A stretch of 64,000 nucleotides of DNA, taken from positions 124,001 through 188,000 of the forward strand of contig JACKBR010000002.1 of the NCBI GenBank assembly GCA_020634495.1, given 5' to 3'. A program made the position numbers and the translations under genes. This document shows, one piece after another, positions 28,792 through 36,446 of this stretch; position 1 is the stretch's first letter, and each line of letters starts with the position of its first letter. The DNA comes from Ardenticatenaceae bacterium. GTDB lineage: Bacteria; Chloroflexota; Anaerolineae; Promineifilales; Promineifilaceae. A model generated the notes under the pieces. It saw only the letters and a program-made list of their open reading frames with translations. It was not told where the DNA came from and did no database searches.

Positions 28792-29343
28792 CTATTCGTT
28801 ATTCGCCTGTTCTATGCCCTCTCGGGCTGATTTCAATCGGCCGAGAAGGTCACCAAACGTGCCGACAAATTGCTCTAAACCAGTAGCAAAATCGAGGCCG
28901 ATATCTAAACCTTGGGCTAGGTCATCAATTAATCCCTGTGCCTCATCTAAAATGTTTGTATTTATTGCCAGGCCGGATGCTTCTTCTGGTTCTATGTACT
29001 CCTTCAAGGTAAGGGTGTAGGCATACCGCTGTGGCTTTCCGGCAAGTTCCTGCCATTGCAAGTTATCGATCACCATTTGTTCAATCTCAGCATTAGCGAC
29101 AATGTCGGCGGCAAATGGCAGGGGCTGACTGGCTTTGAATTTGTCGTCCAGATTTTCTACAAACGCGAGCACATCCGGGCCCGTGGCTACACCCCATAGC
29201 GTTATGTGAGACGGCCGTCTACCCATATTTTGCAGCAAGCTGCCAGCCATGCCTGGCGGTTTGTGCTCAGCCAGCACTCGTTCCTCATGGACAATAATTT
29301 CCTGAACCTGGGGTAGTTCCAGCTCGTCCAGCATGGGCCTCAT
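28792..29343 (-). CDS. Cis7/hub-initiator-like tail protein, copy A
   Basis: This 183-aa paralogue of the protein at 27620-28285 shares its core: MLDELELPQVQEIIVHEERV, HITLWGVATGPDVLAF, and WQELAGKPQRYAYTLTLKEY. The C-terminal 60 residues differ and are helical (LDEAQGLIDDLAQGLDIGLD). It probably forms part of the hub or tube-baseplate adaptor. GGAG lies 6 nt before the ATG. Two diverged copies in one operon suggest a heteromeric ring or an ancient duplication. Confidence 0.6.
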   Translation of the reverse strand: MRPMLDELELPQVQEIIVHEERVLAEHKPPGMAGSLLQNMGRRPSHITLWGVATGPDVLAFVENLDDKFKASQPLPFAADIVANAEIEQMVIDNLQWQELAGKPQRYAYTLTLKEYIEPEEASGLAINTNILDEAQGLIDDLAQGLDIGLDFATGLEQFVGTFGDLLGRLKSAREGIEQANNE

Positions 29344-29355
29344 CAGACACTCCTT

Positions 29356-30540
29356 CTATACATCAATGCCAAACCGCCTCGCTTCATCATCCAAAATGCG
29401 CTTGATGCGGTATTGCAGCTCTGTTTCAGTTAGCTCAGGTAACTCGGCCTTTTTCTGGCGTCGTTCAAATACAGCCGTTGCCGGTGAAAATGGCGCTTCA
29501 GGCATATCTGGTGTGGGCTCCAACAGCGGCAACGTCTCGGCTTTTTGCGGTGGCCTCACACGCTCAGATCTGGAACTTGTGGTCTGGGGCAAACCGGGTA
29601 CCAGATTGTTGCCATCGCCACTGGAAAAAGTGACCAGTTTGCTTGTTGGGTCCTGCCTGCTGGTCGCTTCACCAATTTGCCTGGATGTTAAACCCTCGTC
29701 GTTGGCTGCAAACGCTGTTTGGGCTGCTGGCTGGCGGGCCGCTGGTGGAGGCACGGCTCGGTGGTTGTTGCCAGCGGCCTGGAACAGAAGCTTGTTTAAC
29801 AAGGCAAAGCTTGCCTCTGGCCCAGCAATTGGGGCAGCCCAGGGCATCGCAACGATAGCCTGCGGCGCTGGCCAAACGGCAGTAGGTTTGCCAGATTGGC
29901 TGGTAGGGGCCACATTGGTTTTTTTAGTTCGGAATTCAGGTTTAGCAAAATCGGGTAGCATACGGTCAATTTTTTGGGCAACAGCCTGAAAGTATGTGGT
30001 ATTCATAGATTGGCTGGCATCTGGTGGTGGCGCGCCCCCGTTTTTGCGGGTAGCGGCCGTTTCTTTTGCCATCCTGCCTGATGATGAAGCTACCATTTCC
30101 CTTGCTGCTCCAGAAAACCAATTGTTTAGCAATGCACGGTCTGCCTGCCGCGGCAGCTTGCTTAAGTGGGTCATCTGCTGTTTGGTTGTTTGACGACCTG
30201 AACGACTGCCCTGAATGGTTCCAGACAAGGGCTTCAAGCCAGGCATCTTGGCGCTGGGAGAGCGTTGGTAATCTGCTGGCGACAGCGGTGCTAAAGGGTC
30301 AAACGCTTCAGTTTCAGGTACGGCCGTTTCCGGCTGGTATCCGGTTAAGGCAGACAGTGAATGACCAAACAGCGGCTGTGCAAGCAAAATTGGTTGTACC
30401 AGCCAGGCAGTCCACGTTTCATCGGAGGGCCATGCCTGCAGCCAGGAGACGGCTTTTGCTACCTGCTGCTGCCATTGCTGTGGCGCGTTCCCAGGTTGCG
30501 ACCAATTGGGGATGAGTGGCAGCGGCGGCAAAAGCCTCAT
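29356..30540 (-). CDS. Pro/Ala-rich uncharacterised tail-operon protein
   Basis: This 394-aa protein is rich in Pro, Ala, Gln and Ser with low-complexity stretches and only short ordered ends: a Trp-rich N-terminus (WQQQVAKAVSWLQAWPSDETW) and a C-terminal helix TETELQYRIKRILDDEARRF. The start overlaps the preceding gene by ATGA, so the two are translationally coupled. Proteins like this are known in contractile injection operons at the same place but I cannot name a domain. It may be a disordered adaptor or cargo-loading factor. Confidence 0.5.
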   Translation of the reverse strand: MRLLPPLPLIPNWSQPGNAPQQWQQQVAKAVSWLQAWPSDETWTAWLVQPILLAQPLFGHSLSALTGYQPETAVPETEAFDPLAPLSPADYQRSPSAKMPGLKPLSGTIQGSRSGRQTTKQQMTHLSKLPRQADRALLNNWFSGAAREMVASSSGRMAKETAATRKNGGAPPPDASQSMNTTYFQAVAQKIDRMLPDFAKPEFRTKKTNVAPTSQSGKPTAVWPAPQAIVAMPWAAPIAGPEASFALLNKLLFQAAGNNHRAVPPPAARQPAAQTAFAANDEGLTSRQIGEATSRQDPTSKLVTFSSGDGNNLVPGLPQTTSSRSERVRPPQKAETLPLLEPTPDMPEAPFSPATAVFERRQKKAELPELTETELQYRIKRILDDEARRFGIDV

Positions 30541-31010
30541 GCTGGCGTTCCTTCCTGGCGGGTCATTTCCAAATACATCAAAATTTGGCCAATGGTCATG
30601 CCGCTCACTTCTTCGGGCGTCCAGCCAAACTCTTTTGCTAAAACGAAGCAGGCACGCGCCAGAGGTGCCTGAACAAGCTTGGTAAGACTGTCTGTGGGTG
30701 TATCGATGCCGCTGATATGATTGATTTGCTCAACCAGGAAACGGGCCAGCCCGGCGGGTAGCTGCGCTACCTGTTCCAGCTTGAGTTCCGGCTCTACCAG
30801 GGCGTGCCTAATCATCAAAGAGGCAGACAGGCCATTATCGTCTTGTGCCGCTTTGCCGATGCGCTGCAAATCGTTGACGGTCAACGGCCGTAACACAATT
30901 CGTGTTTCGGTGGCAGTACGGCCGTTACCTTTCATCACGGCAGAAGGAATTTCAACTTCATGCCGTAATGAACTGCCCGCCAGCAGCTGTTCCGCCGTCA
31001 GCATTTCCAT
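30537..31010 (-). CDS. Possible tail-assembly chaperone
   Basis: This 157-aa protein has a beta-rich first half (TRIVLRPLTVNDLQRIGKAA) and a helical second half (LAKEFGWTPEEVSGMTIGQI). The latter, with its position just after the tube gene, resembles phage tail-assembly chaperones. GGAGGG precedes the start. No frameshift signal is seen, unlike lambda-type chaperones. In this order (sheath, tube, chaperone) it could help load tube subunits or a small tape measure. Confidence 0.5.
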   Translation of the reverse strand: MEMLTAEQLLAGSSLRHEVEIPSAVMKGNGRTATETRIVLRPLTVNDLQRIGKAAQDDNGLSASLMIRHALVEPELKLEQVAQLPAGLARFLVEQINHISGIDTPTDSLTKLVQAPLARACFVLAKEFGWTPEEVSGMTIGQILMYLEMTRQEGTPA

Positions 31011-31015
31011 TACTT

Positions 31016-31531
31016 TTACCCTCCAGCTGCCTCAGTGTCTTCCACACTCACAAACAGCCCTTTGAAGGTGACAGACTCCATCACAAAATTGTCTTCTGGC
31101 AGGTGATAAGCCCAGTTTTCTAGCTTAACGCCGTGTACTGTAATGGTGCTGGTGGTTCCCGGCGTGGCTGGATCTTCCACCCGCAGCTGCATGTTGAAGG
31201 ATGGCTGTGCATAAGGCTCGTTGACGCGCTCGGGAACTGCACCCTGGCCCAATAGCAGGCGTAATAACGCACCATTGATGTAGGCTCGCTCAAATTGGCC
31301 ACGGACATGGATGTTGCCCGGCCGCAGCTGGGCTGCGTGTCGCTTGCCAATTTCGTGATACTCTTCAAGCTCCGTCTCAACATACACCTCAACGCCCGTG
31401 GCTCGGCCGACCGGGCTGAGTTGGTAAAACTCAATGACCTCATTGGCCACAGCCCCTTCGGGCATTTCTGCATTGGTTGGAGCCAAAGTTAATGTTGCAT
31501 CGGAACCACGAAAAACATTTGTATTTGCCAT
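31016..31531 (-). CDS. Contractile particle inner tube protein
   Basis: This 171-aa protein has the size and layout of phage and eCIS tube proteins. It follows the sheath gene by 13 bp and has a strong GGAGG site. Sequence features include beta-strand arms (FNMQLRVEDPATPGTTSTI, YHLPEDNFVMESVTFKGLFV). Only one tube gene is present, whereas many eCIS have two or three. Hexamers should stack to form the channel inside the sheath. Confidence 0.75.
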   Translation of the reverse strand: MANTNVFRGSDATLTLAPTNAEMPEGAVANEVIEFYQLSPVGRATGVEVYVETELEEYHEIGKRHAAQLRPGNIHVRGQFERAYINGALLRLLLGQGAVPERVNEPYAQPSFNMQLRVEDPATPGTTSTITVHGVKLENWAYHLPEDNFVMESVTFKGLFVSVEDTEAAGG

Positions 31532-31544
31532 TTAAGAAGCCTCC

Positions 31545-33029
31545 TTATTCCAGGTACATCACGACGCGGATGTAATCAATGCTAAAGGTGGGGCGCACAA
31601 CCATGGTTACCTGGGCAATGCCGCGAATCTCCTGCTCACGCGTAGCGGTAACCTCTAGCTCGTAGCTAATCAACATCTCCCGATCGACCATGTCTGCTAA
31701 AAAGCCATTGATGCTGCCCTTAAGCGCCTGCCGCACCCGTTCGTTGTTTAACTTGCCGATGAAGGGATTAGAAGCGGACCGAACCCCGAATTTGGCGAAG
31801 TCCACGATGCGGCGGGTCGTTACTTGCCTCCAGGCCGTGTTCGTGGAGCTGGTGAGGCCCTGAACAATACGGAGAGCACCATTGCGGTCTTCTAGAACCA
31901 TCACCCGGTTTAGCAGAAGCTGTTCCAACTCTGTCCCGTTGAAATCCTTTTCTAGATTTCTGGCCACAATGGTTTTATTGGTTGGGCTGGCATGAGGGTC
32001 AAGAGAAGAGATTCGACCGGCAACGGCCGCTGCCGTGTAGGCTCCAGACAGGGTCACCTCAGTATCGCTGGCGGTATCATTTACCTTTAGACCAGGGCCA
32101 ACGAAGACGATACGGCCGTCATCCTGGGCCAAAGCATTCAGACTGGCAACTGTGTTGCTGGGATCACTGCCAATAACCCCGATACGCTCACGTCGCATCA
32201 GATCGCTAGAAGCATTAGTCACGTGGGTAACGAGTTTGTCCCCTACATCGGCTGCAGTTTGCCCGGCAAGAACCACGATATGAACATTCTTCATCGCCAA
32301 TGCATTCAGCCCAGTTTCATAATCGGACGATCCGGCCTCTGCTCCATTTGTGCCTGCGGTTGTAGGTTTACCATCCGGGGGTTCAATTTTTTGCTCGGCA
32401 GTGACCTTGCCTGTGGCCCCGTTGTCCGCCGCAGTGAACAGATTAGATTTGCCGCCAGTACTGGCTTTGGCTCGATAATTGTAATCAGGGTGGTCGCCAT
32501 TAATAACTTTTACAAAATCGGCAACGTTGGCTGGGACAGAGCGCCAAGTTTCGCTCGTGTTGCTGACCGAGATGCCCATGTCAAGGGTGTCAACGGAGTC
32601 AACGGTGATAATCGGACCAGTAGTTATGGTTGCTTGATTGTAACCGTCACCTGGGGCAACGGCAGTCAATTGTAATTTTCCACTGCCAGCGGCTAGCTCG
32701 TAAATTGCACTGGCTGTTCCTTTTTTGGCAACACGGGCAGCGTAGACACGCTGGGCCCCGTTGGCAAAGGCGAGCTCCAAGGCGCGAATGAGGGTTAACT
32801 CATGGTCTTCCGTGATAGGGTTATTGAAAGCATCTGCATCACCAAAAATATCTCTGGCTTCGCCAATATTGGCTGGCGTGTATACCGTTTCCGGATCGTT
32901 GGGATCGGCGAGCCGACCCCGGCGTGCGGTTCCTACAATGCCCACATTGCCAATGGCGATAGGGCCGGGCACAATAAGCTTTTCGGCACGAACTTCAATA
33001 TAAGTTCCGGGTAAAATCATTTCAGGCAT
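31545..33029 (-). CDS. Tail sheath protein
   Basis: I choose the ATG at 33029 (494 aa) with GGAGG 10 nt upstream, over the TTG at 33038. The N-terminus PGTYIEVRAEKLI and PGPIAIGNVGIVGTARRG is typical of contractile sheath proteins. The conserved C-terminal domain is seen in WRQVTTRRIVDFAKFGV, NPFIGKLNNERVRQALKGSI and a final strand with GIAQVTMVVRPTFSIDYIRV. This is the contractile outer cylinder that drives the tube. It is a single copy. Confidence 0.92.
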   Translation of the reverse strand: MPEMILPGTYIEVRAEKLIVPGPIAIGNVGIVGTARRGRLADPNDPETVYTPANIGEARDIFGDADAFNNPITEDHELTLIRALELAFANGAQRVYAARVAKKGTASAIYELAAGSGKLQLTAVAPGDGYNQATITTGPIITVDSVDTLDMGISVSNTSETWRSVPANVADFVKVINGDHPDYNYRAKASTGGKSNLFTAADNGATGKVTAEQKIEPPDGKPTTAGTNGAEAGSSDYETGLNALAMKNVHIVVLAGQTAADVGDKLVTHVTNASSDLMRRERIGVIGSDPSNTVASLNALAQDDGRIVFVGPGLKVNDTASDTEVTLSGAYTAAAVAGRISSLDPHASPTNKTIVARNLEKDFNGTELEQLLLNRVMVLEDRNGALRIVQGLTSSTNTAWRQVTTRRIVDFAKFGVRSASNPFIGKLNNERVRQALKGSINGFLADMVDREMLISYELEVTATREQEIRGIAQVTMVVRPTFSIDYIRVVMYLE

Positions 33030-33106
33030 CAGTTCCAAGCCTCCTCGTTATTGATAGGCCGCGATGGCCAAAGCCAATCCCAGCGTTTGAAATAAACCGT
33101 GGACGA

Positions 33107-34249
33107 TTATTTTTTTGCTTGCAGGTAAACTACGGTGTCTATATTGCCCTGGTAGACAATTTCTAAACGATCAGCACTTTTGGCTAACTGGATCGATGAT
33201 TCAAGTTTTCGCTCATAGGCCTGGTAGGTATCCAGGGCGTTATCTTTGTTCCAGTCTGCGACGGGGTCTCCATTCTCGTCTAAGTAGTCAAGCGTAAGAG
33301 GCCCACCAGAAGGCGTAAATTCAGCTAAAAAACTTGCCAAAGTTGGGAAGACGATTTGGGCGTGAAGCGCAATTGGATTTGGACCGGAGACGGCCGTTAA
33401 AAAAGCAGCAAACTCGGGAAAAGTTTCGGGGTCTTCTGAAGCACCGGTAAACGTTCTCGTTACCGTCACAGAGCCGCTGGCTGTTTCTGGCATGAGCGCC
33501 AGGATCGAAATCTGGCTGATCTCGTCACGGCCCTTAAGAATGAGTGGGGTCGTTCCCTCGTTGTCCCAGCGAACCATTCTATCGGTAACAACCGTGGTTT
33601 CACCGCCAAAATCAGTTTGGGCTTCGACGGGAATTTTGGCGATAAGGCTTAGCGCCCCATCTCCATCTTCGTAATGGAATTCATACAAGATGCGGTAAAC
33701 GGCCGTTTTGCGCCAGGCATCAATTCCCCCTACAAAATCTGCCAAAGCTGCCTCTTCCGCCTCAATGCGCAAAATGCCAGAAGCCCACAAATCTGTGCTG
33801 GCTGCCAACAACATTCCTTGCAGCGTATTCATTAACTCTTCAACGGCCGTTAGATCATCCGCCCATAAAACAAAAGCCACCGTCACATCAAGCCGCCCTC
33901 CCTTTAAGGAAATCACATTAAACGCACCGCTTCGGGCCATGCCGCGTCTGTTTCCCAAACCCAGCGAACGCTCTGTCACGCCCACAACAGATACTGTGTG
34001 AGCCGGATTTGACTCGGGGAGGTTTGACAAAAAACCGCTTAAGACGCGGCGTAAATTTTCTAACGCCTTGTCTACAGTGGTGGCAGTATTCCTGGCCTCT
34101 ACCATTTCCAGGCGAGCGGTAGCGGGAACTTCAGAAGCTGCGGCAGGAGGTGTGGAAGATGTAGCGTGGAGCGAACCAGGGGCGACTTCATCTGCTGCTG
34201 CAGATGTCGTTTCGTCATTGTCTGGAAAGATTGTAAAGAATCTACTCAC
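33107..34249 (-). CDS. Possible tail terminator / first gene of the particle operon
   Basis: This 380-aa protein starts at GTG 34249 with GGTGAA upstream. An N-terminal low-complexity stretch (residues 10-45) precedes a domain with VDKALENLRRVLSGFLSN, GAFNVISLKGGRLDVTVAFV and YRILYEFHYEDGDGAL. This arrangement resembles tail-terminator proteins (Cis16/DUF4255-like), which cap the end distal to the baseplate. The C-terminal 150 residues are unrecognised. It is the first gene before the sheath, which fits. The family call is tentative. Confidence 0.5.
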   Translation of the reverse strand: MSRFFTIFPDNDETTSAAADEVAPGSLHATSSTPPAAASEVPATARLEMVEARNTATTVDKALENLRRVLSGFLSNLPESNPAHTVSVVGVTERSLGLGNRRGMARSGAFNVISLKGGRLDVTVAFVLWADDLTAVEELMNTLQGMLLAASTDLWASGILRIEAEEAALADFVGGIDAWRKTAVYRILYEFHYEDGDGALSLIAKIPVEAQTDFGGETTVVTDRMVRWDNEGTTPLILKGRDEISQISILALMPETASGSVTVTRTFTGASEDPETFPEFAAFLTAVSGPNPIALHAQIVFPTLASFLAEFTPSGGPLTLDYLDENGDPVADWNKDNALDTYQAYERKLESSIQLAKSADRLEIVYQGNIDTVVYLQAKK

Positions 34250-34397
34250 GCTTTTTCACCGCTTTTCGATTGAATGTCTGTCCGAAAATTAGCCACAGAA
34301 TGCAGGGGAAACTTTAAGACAAAGGTTTATTTCTCAGATCCCTCTTTTCCTGCTTCGGCTGCGTTCAACACAAGCCTGGTTTTTTTTGGATAGATTC

Positions 34398-34595
34398 TTA
34401 ATCTGCTTGAAGTTGATCCAAATGCGACTGTATAAACTGCATGATCGTGTCGAAATTATCAAAGTGAATGCGTTCATTGCTAGGTATGTGAGTGATATGA
34501 CCACGCCACTTAATCTGGGCTGACTGTGCATGAACTTCTTCGGACCAAATGCGGATGATGAAGGAACATCGTTTTTCTTCTTCAGTCAGGTCCAT
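34398..34595 (-). CDS. Conserved 65-aa protein with WRGHITHIPSNE motif
   Basis: This small ORF encodes CSFIIRIWSEE, then WRGHITHIPSNERIHF, then FDTIMQFIQSHLDQL. I recognise this pattern from small uncharacterised proteins that recur in Chloroflexota and Cyanobacteria near SARP, STAND or particle genes. No function is known to me. It lies between the SARP gene and the particle operon on the same strand. The ribosome-binding site is weak, which lowers confidence in the start. Confidence 0.6.
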   Translation of the reverse strand: MDLTEEEKRCSFIIRIWSEEVHAQSAQIKWRGHITHIPSNERIHFDNFDTIMQFIQSHLDQLQAD

Positions 34596-34727
34596 AATAA
34601 ATTTAGGTAATGCAGTTGAAATTATTGCCGCTAGAAGGAGATTAGCAGACGGCCGTATCTGCCAGCGTTGTTGAGGTGTATCAATTGGCGTTCCAATTTG
34701 GCCTGGATAGGGAGGATGTGGAGCAAA

Positions 34728-35660
34728 TCAAGAACCATCGCGTAGCAAATGTTGTAATGATTGTATGTTTTTACTGATTTGGGTTTGCACAGTCATCATT
34801 TCCTTCTGCAATTGTTGCAGCTGGTCAACTTTTTCTAATAAAGACAGATTTGTCGGTGAGAGTGATGGTGTTGCCGAAGAAACTATGCCAGAGAAGCGAA
34901 GTTGGTCGGACTTTACCAGTTTATACAGATGGGTTGTGCGGCTAGACGGTGCAACACCTAATCCTTGCTGTAACAGTGACTCGCACCGTTCATACTGGCG
35001 GATTGATTCTGTGCGATCGCCCAATAAATAGTAAAGCGACATCAAACGGCGATGGGTTCTTTCTCGTGCCGGGTCTTGAGCCAGCAAATGAAGCCCATAA
35101 AAAATGCCTTCTTCATACTGTTGGTGGTAAAGACAATACTCCAGATATTTATCAAGTATGATGGTGTAAAGTTGCTGTAAACGCTCACGTTCATAAAGGC
35201 ACCAATCGTGGTACCAGCCATCAAGCAGGCAGCCTTTGTAGGAGCTTATCGCTTTTTTAACCAGCGCCACGGCTGTTTTATCGAAGTTACGCCCTTGTAT
35301 TCCCTGAGTAAGAGAAAATGCTTCTTCCAGGAAATCAACATCCAAAACAATATTTGCCTGGGGATTTGCCTGGATCCATTCTGGCTCCACGAGCAGCAAT
35401 TCATTATTAACGGCGGGTTCAAGGCTGGAAACGGCCGTACGCAACTGCCACAATGTTTTTCGCAAGTAGGCCTTTGATTGAGACTGCGTCACCTCAGGCC
35501 AAATCAACGTTGCTAGAGTATCACGTGAGTGAGACTGGTCTCGCCCAAGCAAAACAAAACTTAGCAAAAGCTTTACGTTATTGTTGTCGAACTGAGACAG
35601 ATTTTGCTGAAGGTATTGAACACAAAATTTACCAAACAAAAAAATATGCAGGGCGTTCAT
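34728..35660 (-). CDS. SARP/BTAD-type transcriptional regulator
   Basis: This 310-aa protein has an N-terminal OmpR/PhoB-like winged HTH (IFLFGKFCVQYLQQNL ... VLLGRDQSHSRDTLATLIWP ... AYLRKTLWQLR), then the BTAD helical domain (YERERLQQLYTIILDKYLEY ... LLAQDPARERTHRRLM ... YERCESLLQQGLGVAPS). SARP proteins bind direct repeats and activate nearby clusters. It lies 130 bp upstream of the small conserved gene and then the particle operon, and divergent from the NB-ARC protein. A role in switching on the particle operon is likely but inferred. The start ATG has GGTGAA upstream. Confidence 0.88.
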   Translation of the reverse strand: MNALHIFLFGKFCVQYLQQNLSQFDNNNVKLLLSFVLLGRDQSHSRDTLATLIWPEVTQSQSKAYLRKTLWQLRTAVSSLEPAVNNELLLVEPEWIQANPQANIVLDVDFLEEAFSLTQGIQGRNFDKTAVALVKKAISSYKGCLLDGWYHDWCLYERERLQQLYTIILDKYLEYCLYHQQYEEGIFYGLHLLAQDPARERTHRRLMSLYYLLGDRTESIRQYERCESLLQQGLGVAPSSRTTHLYKLVKSDQLRFSGIVSSATPSLSPTNLSLLEKVDQLQQLQKEMMTVQTQISKNIQSLQHLLRDGS

Positions 35661-36446
35661 AATTTCACCATGAGCTACATTAGTTTGAAATGGCGGCTTT
35701 TATCAAACAAATATGAAAAATAGAATAATGTCTACAGACGATTTGTTTGCTTGTGTGATCAAGGCCAAAAGGAATAGTTATTTTTCATTTTGGTAAAGAC
35801 GGATATGGAAAAGGACGGATTGACAGCAATACGATGTTAGCATTGCTAGGTACCACTTCTTACAAAAGGGTGACCAAGATGCACAGGTACAGAGATATTA
35901 ACGCGATTGAACCAGTTTTTCCGTGGCCTTAGCTAAACAAGGGCAAAAGGTACGTTATTAATTCAGTGGAGAACGAGAGCCTACAGTTTTTAGTTATTGG
36001 CTCCCAGACGATTAAGACGGGACAAAATTTTATGTGAACAGGCAAAGACATTATACAGTGAGTTAGAATGATAAAAGGACACAGACCCTTTACGCAATGA
36101 GCTTTAGAGTTTTGTATCGCTTTTGTATCGCTTGCTATGAGAGAAACGGCCGAATCTAATAATGGTTGGAAACGACCGTTCTCTTTTTTGCCCCTTGAAA
36201 AACACGCAAGAAACACAAAATCAATTTAGAGCCCACTATTCGGCAACGATAAAATCAATAAATTTTGCTTTGACATTGTTTTGAATCGGACAATCAGGAC
36301 CTGGACGTATAGCTCGGGACAAAATTGGCCTGGAAATTGCACACTATCATTATAGTAGTGGGGAGAAAATAAAATTGGTGGTAATATCCCACCAATTCCT
36401 GTAAGAAAATCAATTTTATCTCTCAAACCTATTCAGATTAGCTTCA
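35661..36446. promoter_or_regulatory. Divergent intergenic region between SARP and NB-ARC-TPR genes
   Basis: This 786-bp stretch lies between divergent starts and so must hold their promoters. I see no coding gene I can support. A possible hairpin with a T-run lies at about 36138-36191 (GAGAAACGG / CCGTTCTC, TTTTTT). The nested inverted repeats close to the right-hand start are listed separately. Confidence 0.5.
36369..36419 (+). promoter_or_regulatory. Overlapping inverted repeats just upstream of the NB-ARC-TPR gene
   Basis: Arm AATTGGTGG (36373-36381) pairs with CCACCAATT (36389-36397) over a 7-nt loop. A second pair, ATAAAATTG (36369-36377) and CAATTTTAT (36411-36419), shares bases with the first left arm, so the two hairpins exclude each other in RNA. 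The element ends 27 bp before the ATG at 36447. It may be an operator or a leader switch. Confidence 0.5.

Noticed and set aside
1..34249. Interpretation of the tail genes as a prophage
   Set aside because: No capsid, portal, terminase, replication or integrase genes lie with them; the gene set and order fit a contractile injection system better.
35929..36216. Minus-strand 95-codon ORF between the SARP and NB-ARC-TPR genes
   Set aside because: No ribosome-binding site, no family resemblance and composition like non-coding DNA.
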